From Lachnospiraceae bacterium (GTDB taxonomy: Bacteria; Bacillota; Clostridia; Lachnospirales; Lachnospiraceae): a stretch of DNA of 64,000 bases. Under the pieces are notes generated by a model. That model did no database searches and was not told where the DNA came from. It saw only the letters and a program-made list of their open reading frames with translations. Positions 8,857 to 17,037 of this stretch are shown piece after piece (position 1 is the first letter of the stretch; every line of letters begins with the position of its first letter). The stretch covers positions 1-64,000 of the forward strand of contig JAGAQG010000033.1 in assembly GCA_017622875.1 (NCBI GenBank), given 5' to 3'. A program made the translations under genes and the position numbers.

Positions 8857-11081
8857 GAAAAACAGAACTGTTAGCTCCGGCTGGTTCGCTGGAAAGCTTA
8901 AAAGCGGCAGTGAATGCAGGTGCAGATGCTGTTTACATCGGCGGAACCAGATTTGGGGCAAGAGCGTATGCGAACAATTTAACAGAAGAGGACATGAAAT
9001 GGGCCATTGATTTTACCCATTTACATGGTGTGTCCTTATACATGACGATCAACACCCTTTTAAAAGAACGGGAATTGGAAGAGGACCTTTATGATTATGT
9101 GAAGCCATTTTATGAACAGGGGCTGGATGCAGTCATTGTTCAGGATTTTGGTGTATTAAAGGCGCTTTCGGAGTGGTTCCCTGACCTTCCGCTGCACGTG
9201 TCTACCCAGATGACGGTCGCAGGTGCGGAAGGTTTTGAATTTTTAAGGGATTTTCCGAATGTGACAAGAATTGTTACTTCCAGAGAATTGTCCCTGGAAG
9301 AGCTTGCACATATTAGAAATACGACAGAATTTGAGATCGAGAGCTTTATTCACGGGGCTCTCTGTTATTGTTATTCGGGACAATGCCTGCTTAGCAGTGT
9401 CATTGGCGGCCGAAGCGGAAATCGTGGGCGCTGTGCCCAGCCTTGCCGCTTGCCTTATGATGTACTGGAAAATGGAAAATGCATTTCAAAGGACAATGAA
9501 AAGTATATTTTGAGTCCGAAAGATATGAATACATTGGAAATTCTGCCACAGCTTCTGGATATGGGCATTGATTCCTTGAAAATCGAAGGAAGAATGAAGC
9601 GTCCGGAATATACTGCGGGTGTGGTAAGGATCTACCGCAAATACATTGATAAATATATGGAATCAGATGGAAAAGACGTAAAGATTCAGAAAAAGGATAT
9701 TCAGGATTTAGAAGAGCTTTTCCGTAAGCGCGGCTACAGCCAGGGATTTTATGTGCAGCATAACGGACGTAATATGATGGCATTGTCTGCTCCATCCAAT
9801 GAAAAAGAGGAGTCAGAGCGCAGTGCTTATATGGATTCCCTGTATGAAAAGTATGTAAATACACAGAAACAGGAAAAAATTAATGGAATCTTAGAAGTTT
9901 CGACAGAAAATCCTATGAAATTGCTGTTACAATGGGGGGAACTGGAAGTAGAAGTTACCGGTCAGACTGCAATGATTCCGAAAAATCGTGCCATGATGGC
10001 AGCAGATTTTGAGAAACAGCTTCGAAAGACAGGAAATACACCTTTTGAATTTGATAAATTAACGGTCATAATCAATGGTGACGTATTCGTACCAAATGGT
10101 GCGATCAATGAGCTTCGGAGAAATGCATTGGAAGCGTTAGAAACAGCAAAGGTAAGCCAGTATCGCAGAACTGCACAGCAGAAACCGGAAAAGAAAGCTC
10201 CTGATACCGCAGCCACAAAAGTGGAAGAACCATGGCAGCCGGTATTCCATGCATCTGTAGAAACCAAAGAACAGCTGGATGTGGTGATCCAGTCAGACTT
10301 ACCACAGAGTATTTATGTGGACAGCAGCTGTATGAGCATGTCGGAACTTGCAGAATTTTGCCGTTCTTCTAAGGGAATGGAGACTCTGAAAAAGCAGGAG
10401 ATTTATTATATTCTTCCGCCGGTATTTCGTATGGAAACCGCAGAGGCTTACACAGAAGAATACCGAAGTTTAAAAGAAATTCCATGGACGGGATTTGTGG
10501 TAAAAAATCTGGAAAGCTATCAGTGGCTTTTAAATCTGAAAAATGAAAAGCCAGTTATTCTGGATGCGAATCTGTATACATTTAACAAGCGTGCGGAAGC
10601 TTTTTGGAAAGAACAGCCAAATGTACTTTATGAAACACTTCCGGTAGAGTTAAATTCCAAAGAGCTGAAACAGCGTGGCTGTGAGGGAACAGAGCTGATC
10701 GTTTATGGACATCTGACCATGATGACAAGCGCAGGCTGTGTTTACAAGTCTTTAAAACGCTGCAGAAAAGGCGATCACAGACCATTTGGACCAGAAGATT
10801 ATTACAGACTAAAGGACCGTAAAAATATGAAATTTGCGGTAAAACCGGTGTGCAGGGAGTGTTATAACATCATTTATAACAGCCAGCCATTAAGTTTGTT
10901 AAATCTTAGAGGACAGGTTGCTTCTCTGGAACCAGGTTCCTTAAGATTGAGCTTTACATTGGAAAATGCATCCCAGACACGAAAAGTGCTGGAGCGTTTT
11001 GAAAAGAATTATGTGAAAAATGTGACCGTGGAGGATTTTGAAGATTTCACCCGCGGACATTTCAAAAGAGGAGTAGAATAG
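8853..11081 (+). CDS. U32 peptidase-family protein (tRNA hydroxylation type)
   Basis: This 742-aa protein begins ELLAPAGSLESLKAAVNAGA, the family's TIM-barrel start. It carries the U32 signature (ESFIHGALCYCYSGQCLLSS, near residues 164-183) and the Cys-rich GNRGRCAQPCRLPY, followed by a long C-terminal DUF3656-type region. Cysteines at the end (KPVCRECYN) complete a likely metal or Fe-S site. Relatives of this long form (TrhP/YrrO) act in prephenate-dependent tRNA U34 hydroxylation; I infer that role rather than proteolysis. The start overlaps zapA. Confidence 0.85.
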   Translation: MRKTELLAPAGSLESLKAAVNAGADAVYIGGTRFGARAYANNLTEEDMKWAIDFTHLHGVSLYMTINTLLKERELEEDLYDYVKPFYEQGLDAVIVQDFGVLKALSEWFPDLPLHVSTQMTVAGAEGFEFLRDFPNVTRIVTSRELSLEELAHIRNTTEFEIESFIHGALCYCYSGQCLLSSVIGGRSGNRGRCAQPCRLPYDVLENGKCISKDNEKYILSPKDMNTLEILPQLLDMGIDSLKIEGRMKRPEYTAGVVRIYRKYIDKYMESDGKDVKIQKKDIQDLEELFRKRGYSQGFYVQHNGRNMMALSAPSNEKEESERSAYMDSLYEKYVNTQKQEKINGILEVSTENPMKLLLQWGELEVEVTGQTAMIPKNRAMMAADFEKQLRKTGNTPFEFDKLTVIINGDVFVPNGAINELRRNALEALETAKVSQYRRTAQQKPEKKAPDTAATKVEEPWQPVFHASVETKEQLDVVIQSDLPQSIYVDSSCMSMSELAEFCRSSKGMETLKKQEIYYILPPVFRMETAEAYTEEYRSLKEIPWTGFVVKNLESYQWLLNLKNEKPVILDANLYTFNKRAEAFWKEQPNVLYETLPVELNSKELKQRGCEGTELIVYGHLTMMTSAGCVYKSLKRCRKGDHRPFGPEDYYRLKDRKNMKFAVKPVCRECYNIIYNSQPLSLLNLRGQVASLEPGSLRLSFTLENASQTRKVLERFEKNYVKNVTVEDFEDFTRGHFKRGVE

Positions 11082-11082
11082 C

Positions 11083-12474
11083 GTGACGAATCTGATTGTA
11101 GAATTGTCCAAATATGCACTCATTTTATTGATGGCATTATATACCTGCATGACATTCATTTCTTTCCGTATGAAGACGAGAAAATCTTCGGATTACATGC
11201 TGGCGGAGATGACCTTTATCATGCTTTTGCTTCAATTTGTAGCCTATCTTGTGCTGTATCTGAAGCTGGGCGAGAAAGAGGACATGATTTACTATTACGG
11301 TTTCCAAGCATTGTTCATGGTACTGGTAACGCTTCTTTGGAGATTGTTTTATAAAGACATCCATAATACGCTGATATCCAATATGTGCATGATGATTACA
11401 ATTGGATTGATCATGTTGACGCGAATTGATGTGGAAAAGTCTGTAAGGCAGTTTAAAATGATCATTATTGCAATGATCGTCAGTATGTTAGTGCCGGTAA
11501 TCATACGAAAATGGAAAACATGCTGTAATTTTGACACGGTATATGGAATCGTTGGAATTTTAATGCTGGGTGTCGTTCTTGTAATGAGCGCAACGACCTA
11601 CGGAGCCAATATTTCCTTTACCATTGCAGGAGTTACCTTGCAGCCTTCGGAATTTGTAAAAATTCTGTTTGTATTTTATGTAGCAGGCAGATTTGCGAAG
11701 TCTACAGAGTTTAAAGATGTGGTCGTTACTACGATTTTTGCTGCTGCTCACGTGCTGATTTTGGTGGTATCTACGGACCTGGGCGGTGCCTTATTATTTT
11801 TCGTTACGTATCTGGTCATGATTTATGTGGCAACCCAAAAAGCAATCTATTGTGCAGCAGGAATTGGTGCAGGGTGTGCAGCTGGTGTGCTTGCTTATAA
11901 TTTATTTTCCCATGTACAGGTACGTGTCATGGCGTGGCAGGATCCATGGAGCTGTATTGATAATGAAGGATATCAGATTGCACAGTCCTTATTTGCCATT
12001 GGTACAGGTGGTTGGACAGGCATGGGACTTGGACAGGGAATGCCATCAAGCATTCCGTTTGTAGAAAAGGATTCCATTTTCTCAGCAATATCCGAGGAAA
12101 TGGGCGGAATTTTTGCGGTTTGTGTCATTTTAATCTGTATGTGTATTTTTTTAGCCTTTTTTAATCTGGCTATGAAAGTAAAAAATAAATTTTATTGCTA
12201 TCTTGCCATGGGGCTTGGAACAATGTATGCGGCCCAGGTACTTTTAACAGTTGGCGGTGTAACAAAATTTATTCCATTAACAGGGGTTACGTTACCGCTT
12301 GTCAGCTATGGCGGCAGTTCCCTGCTGTCCACATTAATCATATTTGGAATCATTCAGGGAATCAGCCTGATTATCTATGATGAGGAAAGAGAAGTTGAGA
12401 AAGAACGAAATCGACTTGAACGAGACAAACGAAGAAAAGATCGAGAAAAAGAAAAACAGAAACAAAAAGCCTAA
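11083..12474 (+). CDS. FtsW/RodA/SpoVE-family peptidoglycan glycosyltransferase
   Basis: This SEDS-family polymerase acts on lipid II with a class B penicillin-binding protein. The 463-aa protein has about ten membrane segments. Family motifs include the conserved Asp region STDLGGALLFF and the C-terminal signature GVTLPLVSYGGSSLLSTLI. A very basic/acidic cytoplasmic tail (EEREVEKERNRLERDKRRK) ends it. Translation starts at GTG immediately after the U32 stop. The next gene, its probable PBP partner, begins inside the tail. Whether the role is division, elongation or sporulation cannot be settled. Confidence 0.88.
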   Translation: MTNLIVELSKYALILLMALYTCMTFISFRMKTRKSSDYMLAEMTFIMLLLQFVAYLVLYLKLGEKEDMIYYYGFQALFMVLVTLLWRLFYKDIHNTLISNMCMMITIGLIMLTRIDVEKSVRQFKMIIIAMIVSMLVPVIIRKWKTCCNFDTVYGIVGILMLGVVLVMSATTYGANISFTIAGVTLQPSEFVKILFVFYVAGRFAKSTEFKDVVVTTIFAAAHVLILVVSTDLGGALLFFVTYLVMIYVATQKAIYCAAGIGAGCAAGVLAYNLFSHVQVRVMAWQDPWSCIDNEGYQIAQSLFAIGTGGWTGMGLGQGMPSSIPFVEKDSIFSAISEEMGGIFAVCVILICMCIFLAFFNLAMKVKNKFYCYLAMGLGTMYAAQVLLTVGGVTKFIPLTGVTLPLVSYGGSSLLSTLIIFGIIQGISLIIYDEEREVEKERNRLERDKRRKDREKEKQKQKA

Positions 12475-13870
12475 AAATCAGGAAATGCTATATGTGGCTT
12501 ATATTTTCCTTGGAATCTTTGTATGTATGATCGGATATTTTGTTTATTTTCAGACTATGGTCAGCAGCAATGTAATTACAAGTGCTTATAACAAGCGGCA
12601 GGATACTTTTGCAGACCGTGTAGTGCGTGGCGACATTGTAACGAGTGATGATGTAGTCATTGCAACTACAAATGTGGCTGCGAATGGTGCAGAAACGAGA
12701 GTTTATCCGTACAATGATTTATTTGCCCACGCAGTTGGCTATGCTTCTCATGGGAAGACGGGAATCGAGCTTTTGGCAAATTACCAGCTTTTAAGCTCCC
12801 ATGCATATTTTCTGGAACGTTTTGTGAACGAAGTTAAGGAAGAAAAAAATATGGGCGATACGGTAGTTACGACACTGAATTACGAGCTTCAGAAAACAGC
12901 TTATGATGCCCTTGGAGATTACAGAGGAGCCGTCATTGCACTGGAGCCATCTACAGGGAAGGTGCTTGCTATGGTATCAAAGCCAGACTATGATCCCAAT
13001 GCCATTAATGCCAATTGGGAGAGTATTTCCTCGAGCAGTGACAGTGTGCTTTTGAATCGTGCAACACAAGGGTTATATCCGCCGGGATCAACTTTTAAGA
13101 TTTTGACATTGCTGGAATATATGCGTGAAGGTAATGACCTGGAAAACTGGACTTATGAATGCACCGGAAGTTATACAGAAGATGATGTTACAATTAATTG
13201 TTACCAGGGGAAAAAGCATGGCATGGTGGATTTAAAAACAGCCTTTGCAAAATCCTGTAACGGTGCTTTTGCCAAGATGGGGATGGAAATTAATAACACA
13301 GAGTTTATGCGTACCTGTAATGAACTGTTATTTAATACGGAACTTCCAATTGAATTCCCGTACAAACAAAGCTCTGTTTCACTGGAAAAGAATGATGAAA
13401 CTGGAACAGTCATGCAGACAGCCATCGGACAGGCGACCACGGAGGTGACACCAATGCATATGGCATTGATCACAGCGGCAATCGCAAATGGCGGCAATCT
13501 GATGAAACCATATTTTATTGATTCGATTGAAAATTATACAGGGGAACAGGTAAAAAAATATATGCCTTCTTCCTATGGAAAATTAATGACAGCGGGGGAA
13601 GCGGCAGTCCTGACAGAATATATGACAGAAACAGTTCTTTCAGGGACAGCGACTGCACTGCAGAGCGAAGTTTACACTGCAGCCGGAAAGACAGGAACGG
13701 CAGAATACACCACTGATAAATCAAAGAGCCATGCATGGTTCGTAGGTTTTTCAAATGTAGAAGATCCTGATCTGGTAGTTTGCGTATTGGTGGAAGGTGC
13801 CGGCGCAGGAAGTACTTACGCAGTACCGATTGCGAAGAAGATGTTTGACACCTATTATGTTAACAATTAA
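12377..13870 (+). CDS. Class B penicillin-binding protein (transpeptidase)
   Basis: The protein cross-links peptidoglycan outside the membrane. It has a charged cytoplasmic start, one membrane anchor (residues about 37-60), a dimerisation region, and a transpeptidase domain with the active-site serine in PGSTFK (Ser238), the SCN triad (KSCNGAF) and KTGT near residue 438. At 497 aa it is shorter than PbpB/FtsI and resembles PbpA of actinobacteria and clostridia. The reading frame overlaps the FtsW-like gene by 98 nt. A TTG at 12395, preceded by GAGGAAAG, has a better binding site than the ATG at 12377 and may be the true start. Confidence 0.88.
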   Translation: MMRKEKLRKNEIDLNETNEEKIEKKKNRNKKPKNQEMLYVAYIFLGIFVCMIGYFVYFQTMVSSNVITSAYNKRQDTFADRVVRGDIVTSDDVVIATTNVAANGAETRVYPYNDLFAHAVGYASHGKTGIELLANYQLLSSHAYFLERFVNEVKEEKNMGDTVVTTLNYELQKTAYDALGDYRGAVIALEPSTGKVLAMVSKPDYDPNAINANWESISSSSDSVLLNRATQGLYPPGSTFKILTLLEYMREGNDLENWTYECTGSYTEDDVTINCYQGKKHGMVDLKTAFAKSCNGAFAKMGMEINNTEFMRTCNELLFNTELPIEFPYKQSSVSLEKNDETGTVMQTAIGQATTEVTPMHMALITAAIANGGNLMKPYFIDSIENYTGEQVKKYMPSSYGKLMTAGEAAVLTEYMTETVLSGTATALQSEVYTAAGKTGTAEYTTDKSKSHAWFVGFSNVEDPDLVVCVLVEGAGAGSTYAVPIAKKMFDTYYVNN

Positions 13871-13896
13871 TTCATAATGATTTCATAATCAAATTG

Positions 13897-13925
13897 TTGT
13901 ATATAACATAAAAATTTGATATAAT
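13897..13925 (+). promoter_or_regulatory. Probable sigma-A promoter for the Nudix gene
   Basis: TTGTAT at 13897 and TATAAT at 13920 are 17 nt apart, 51 nt before the Nudix start codon. The -35 matches only partly. Confidence 0.5.
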
Positions 13926-13975
13926 ATCGTCAGGTCTTGAAAAGACACACCAGCAGGCATACGGAGGAAATTGCA

Positions 13976-14428
13976 ATGATTGAAGCAACAAGTTGCGGCG
14001 GTGTGGTAATATTTCGAGGTAAAATCCTTCTTTTATACAAAAATTATAAAAACAAGTATGAAGGATGGGTGTTACCCAAGGGAACCGTAGAGGCAGGAGA
14101 AGATTTTAAAGAGACTGCTACAAGAGAGGTTCTTGAAGAAGCGGGTGTAAATGCGTCGATTATCAAGTATATTGGAAAGAGCCAGTATTCTTTCCATATA
14201 CCTGAAGATACCGTGGAGAAAGACGTACATTGGTACCTGATGATGTCGGATAGCTATTACAGCAAACCACAGCGTGAAGAGTATTTTGTGGATTCCGGCT
14301 ATTACAAATACCATGAGGCATATCATCTTTTGAAGTTTGCCAATGAAAAGCAGATTTTGGAAAATGCATATCAGGAATACATGGATTTAAAAAAAGCCAA
14401 TCTGTGGGGTACAAAAAAATATTTTTAA
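13976..14428 (+). CDS. Nudix hydrolase
   Basis: This 150-aa protein has a complete Nudix box at about residues 36-58: G-x5-E-x7-REVLEEAGV, starting GTVEAGEDFKE and ending REVLEEAG. Nudix enzymes cleave nucleoside diphosphates linked to another group, using Mg at the REXXEE helix. The segment GWVLPKG before the box is typical of MutT/Ap4A-type members. The substrate cannot be named. The ATG at 13976 follows GGAGGAA; an upstream in-frame ATG lacks one. Confidence 0.85.
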   Translation: MIEATSCGGVVIFRGKILLLYKNYKNKYEGWVLPKGTVEAGEDFKETATREVLEEAGVNASIIKYIGKSQYSFHIPEDTVEKDVHWYLMMSDSYYSKPQREEYFVDSGYYKYHEAYHLLKFANEKQILENAYQEYMDLKKANLWGTKKYF

Positions 14429-14455
14429 ACTCGGTCGAACCGTGTACTGAAAAAA

Positions 14456-14500
14456 GGAATTGTTTTATACAACATGTTTGTAATAAGACAATTCTATTTT
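14456..14500 (+). terminator. AT-rich inverted repeat, possible terminator
   Basis: GAATTGTTTTA and TAAGACAATTC flank an inner near-palindrome TACAACATGTTTGTA, and TATTTTTC follows. The stem is AT-rich, so it could be a weak terminator after the Nudix gene or an operator for the next unit. Confidence 0.35.
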
Positions 14501-14531
14501 TCAATATAGGGGTTGCCAGGAGGAGCATTTT

Positions 14532-14846
14532 ATGAGGTGGGCAGTCAATCTTTATACAACTGAAAAAACGAAAAAACAACTGCCTCGTATTATGCAGAAA
14601 ATTAGAAAGCAGAAGCTGCAGCCGGGAATCTGGCTGATCACACTGGCATCCAATGAACAGAATCTTCTGGATATTTTTCAGAGCATTTATTATGTACAGC
14701 CAATGTTTGCGAAGTTAAATCCTGACATTGTGGGAATTGCTGAGAGTGAAGAAGCAGCAAAAGAGCTTGTGGTAAAGATTCTGGAAGATGTATATGTACA
14801 GAATCAAAATTTTGACGTAAGGACCTATTTTAAATTTCAGGAGTAG
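14532..14846 (+). CDS. Conserved-looking hypothetical protein
   Basis: I do not recognise this 104-aa cytoplasmic protein. It has no membrane segment, starts MRWAVNLYTTEKTKKQLPR and contains an Asp/Glu-rich helix near residue 70 (IAESEEAAKELVVKILEDVY). The start follows a strong CAGGAGGAG site. It lies 9 nt before the DUF2953 pair and gerW and is probably cotranscribed with them, so a role linked to sporulation is possible but unproven. Confidence 0.65.
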   Translation: MRWAVNLYTTEKTKKQLPRIMQKIRKQKLQPGIWLITLASNEQNLLDIFQSIYYVQPMFAKLNPDIVGIAESEEAAKELVVKILEDVYVQNQNFDVRTYFKFQE

Positions 14847-14855
14847 TTTTTATCT

Positions 14856-15113
14856 ATGCTGGAGATAATTTTAACGATTTTAAAATTTGCCGGAATCGGT
14901 ATTGGAATCATTCTTGCAGTGCTCCTTATTTTATTGCTCCTGGTACTTTTTGTTCCGGTTCGTTATGATTTGGAAGGAGAAAATAAGGAAAAGCTAAAGG
15001 CGAAGGGAAAAGTGCACTGGCTGTTTTATATTGTGTCTTTTCAGATCAGTTATGAAAATGACGAAATGAAGCAAGTCTTACGTATTTTTGGAGTGCCTGT
15101 ATGGAAAAAATAA
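14856..15113 (+). CDS. DUF2953 protein, N-terminal part (membrane)
   Basis: This 85-aa ORF has a membrane helix at about residues 10-32 followed by FVPVRYDLEG, the typical start of a DUF2953 (YtfI-like) protein. It stops at TGG AAA AAA TAA. The rest of DUF2953, including its GTGDPATTG signature, is in the next ORF in the -1 frame, joined at a run of six A. Either the gene needs a -1 slip on AAAAAA, or it is two coupled proteins, or one A is missing from the sequence. Confidence 0.7.
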   Translation: MLEIILTILKFAGIGIGIILAVLLILLLLVLFVPVRYDLEGENKEKLKAKGKVHWLFYIVSFQISYENDEMKQVLRIFGVPVWKK

Positions 15114-15562
15114 AATCAATCATAGAGAAAGTGAAATGTACATTTCGAAATATCTGTGATACTATAAAAAAGATAAAATCAGAGTATGATTTTTATAAAG
15201 CATTGTGGGACAGGCCGGAAGGCAAGGCTGCAGTGAAAAATGTGTTCAGTCAGATATGGTATCTTTTAAACAAAGTAAAGCCATCGAAGATTGAAGGAGA
15301 TGTGATTTTTGGAACCGGAGATCCGGCGACGACGGGCCAGGCACTTGGCGTGCTGGGGGCGCTGTATGGATTTATCCCGGAAAAACTTCATATTACGCCG
15401 GATTTTGAGGAGCAGAAATATGAGGGAAATCTCCATGTGAAAGGGAAACTTCGGCTCATTCATGTGGTGATCATTGCAGTGAAATTAATTTCAGACAGAA
15501 ATTTCAGATATGTTGTGAAAAAAGTATTAGCCAAGGAGGGTGCAAAAAATGAACAACAATAA
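15101..15562 (+). CDS. DUF2953 protein, C-terminal part
   Basis: This 153-aa ORF carries the core DUF2953 signature GDVIFGTGDPATTGQALG (residues about 66-83) and IPEKLHITPDFEEQKYEG. It overlaps the N-terminal part by 13 nt. Its ATG has its own GGAG seven nt upstream, so independent translation is possible. Reading through the A run by -1 would give the continuous order W-K-K-I-K-S. DUF2953 next to gerW mirrors ytfI-ytfJ of Bacillus, which supports one ancestral gene and a sporulation setting. Confidence 0.75.
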   Translation: MEKIKSIIEKVKCTFRNICDTIKKIKSEYDFYKALWDRPEGKAAVKNVFSQIWYLLNKVKPSKIEGDVIFGTGDPATTGQALGVLGALYGFIPEKLHITPDFEEQKYEGNLHVKGKLRLIHVVIIAVKLISDRNFRYVVKKVLAKEGAKNEQQ

Positions 15563-15953
15563 TACATTTGAAAAGACAGTAGAATCTTTATTTAAGGGAA
15601 TGGACAGCTTTATTACTACAAAAACAGTAGTAGGTGATGCAATTCATATTGGTGATACGATCATTTTACCGTTGGTTGATGTATCTTTTGGTGTAGGCGC
15701 TGGTGCATTCTCTGGAGAAAAGAAGAACAATGGAGGCGGTGGTATGGGTGGTAAGATTACACCAAGCTCTATTCTTGTGATTCAGAATGGAACTACAAAG
15801 CTTGTCAATGTAAAGAATCAGGATGGTCTGACAAAGATTCTTGATATGGTTCCGGACATTGTAAATAAATTTACAGCGGGAAAAGAAGAAACACCTGTAG
15901 CAGATGCCATGGAAGCAGCGATGAATAATGAGAAATCAAATTCTGCAGAATAA
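15549..15953 (+). CDS. gerW: GerW (YtfJ) family sporulation protein
   Basis: This 134-aa protein starts TFEKTVESLFKGMDSFITTK and has the conserved VGDAIHIGDTIILPLVDVSFG segment split by a Gly-rich loop (NNGGGGMGGKI). It ends in a helical tail with DMVPDIV. In Bacillus YtfJ is a forespore protein needed for germination with some germinants. The ATG at 15549 is chosen because AAGGAGGG precedes it; a slightly earlier in-frame ATG overlaps that site. It supports a spore-forming host. Confidence 0.88.
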   Translation: MNNNNTFEKTVESLFKGMDSFITTKTVVGDAIHIGDTIILPLVDVSFGVGAGAFSGEKKNNGGGGMGGKITPSSILVIQNGTTKLVNVKNQDGLTKILDMVPDIVNKFTAGKEETPVADAMEAAMNNEKSNSAE

Positions 15954-16012
15954 AAGATTATGAGGAACATTTAAAGTTCCATAGCATATGATAAAGAAAA
16001 AGGGAGTGCAGC

Positions 16013-16162
16013 ATGAAAAAGGAAACTTTAGGGGCCGCGCTCTTTTTTTGCGGTCTTGGAATCTTTTTTACGCTATTATGTCCCATTGAAGGGTGGTTCT
16101 GGTGGCTGATCATCAGTGTAATTTTGATGATTGCAGGTTTAAAGATTGGGGGATGCTGTTAA
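16013..16162 (+). CDS. Small two-helix membrane protein
   Basis: This 49-aa ORF runs from ATG at 16013 to TAA at 16160, after a GGGAG site. It starts MKKETLGAALFFCG and has hydrophobic helices at about residues 7-22 and 28-43 around a LCPIEGWFWW turn, ending in GGCC. I do not recognise it. It sits 59 nt after gerW and could be a small sporulation membrane protein, but this is only context. Confidence 0.55.
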   Translation: MKKETLGAALFFCGLGIFFTLLCPIEGWFWWLIISVILMIAGLKIGGCC

Positions 16163-16206
16163 TACTAAAGAAATGAGAGGATGCAGGACTTTTATAGGCA
16201 TAAGAA

Positions 16207-16230
16207 AAGGACTTGTATTTACAAGTCCTT
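16207..16230 (-). terminator. Hairpin terminator after rpmB
   Basis: AAGGACTTGT pairs perfectly with ACAAGTCCTT across loop ATTT, directly after the rpmB stop on the minus strand. The following U-rich stretch on that strand is short (TTCTTA), so efficiency may be moderate. It also separates the gene from the converging small ORF. Confidence 0.65.
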
Positions 16231-16243
16231 AAATGTTCTGTGA

Positions 16244-16429
16244 TTAAGCTCTTTCTACTAAACCAGATTTTAAGCAAGAAGTACATACGTACATTTTCTT
16301 TGCATTTCCGTTTACGTTAACTTTAACAGATTTTACGTTTGCTTTCCACATTTTGTTATTTCTTCTATGTGAATGGCTCACAGCGATACCGAAATGAGCG
16401 CCTTTATCACAAATTGCACATTTAGCCAT
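16244..16429 (-). CDS. rpmB: 50S ribosomal protein L28
   Basis: This 61-aa protein reads MAKCAICDKGAHFGIAVSHS and later YVCTSCLKSG, so it is the zinc-binding form of L28 with two CxxC pairs. Its start follows a GGAGGTGC site on the minus strand. It is divergent from the Asp23/DAK2 pair, as in the rpmB-yloU-yloV region of Bacillus, where it is also separately transcribed. Confidence 0.95.
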   Translation of the reverse strand: MAKCAICDKGAHFGIAVSHSHRRNNKMWKANVKSVKVNVNGNAKKMYVCTSCLKSGLVERA

Positions 16430-16659
16430 AATAGCACCTCCTTATGAACATAATAAGCCTATCAGGCTCACAACATAAGTTATTCTAACAGATAGATTGC
16501 TATTTTGCAAGTATAAAAATAAAAAAATAAAAAATATCTATTCAATTTCATATTTTTCATGTATAATAACACTGCGGGCATTTTTATGTCCAATTTTAGA
16601 TAAAAAGATATCAAACAAATTATAGCATAATAAAGACAAATCTTTTATGGAGGTGCCTT

Positions 16660-17037
16660 ATGAGAGGTTATAAAACAACAGACCTTGGACAAGTAGTAAT
16701 TGATCCAAAGGTTGTAGTATCCTATGCCAGCGATGTTGCCAACAGCACACCTGGAATCGTAGGAATGGCGTTCATCGATGCAAAAGATGGTATCGTAAAG
16801 CTTTTAAAAAGAGAAGCTGCATTTAAAGGTATCAAGGTTGTCATCGAAGATAACAAAGTAACAATCAACTATCATCTGATCGTTAAATTTGGTGTAAACG
16901 TATTAAGTGTACAGCAGAACCTTTTAGACAGCGTAAAATACAAAATCGAACATTACACAGGCTTGGAAGTAGAAAAAGTGAACATGTACATTGACGGAGT
17001 CCTTTACGGAAAGAAATCTAAAGGAGGAGTAATGTAG
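16660..17037 (+). CDS. Asp23/Gls24 family protein (YloU-like)
   Basis: This 125-aa protein has the Asp23 fold signature GQVVIDPKVVVSYASDVANS at the N-terminus and a conserved VTINYHLIVKFGVNV strand. Family members are small cytoplasmic proteins, some membrane associated, linked to envelope stress; the biochemical role is unclear. It overlaps the DAK2 gene by one nucleotide (TAGTG) and shares its operon, the yloU-yloV pair. Confidence 0.88.
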   Translation: MRGYKTTDLGQVVIDPKVVVSYASDVANSTPGIVGMAFIDAKDGIVKLLKREAAFKGIKVVIEDNKVTINYHLIVKFGVNVLSVQQNLLDSVKYKIEHYTGLEVEKVNMYIDGVLYGKKSKGGVM

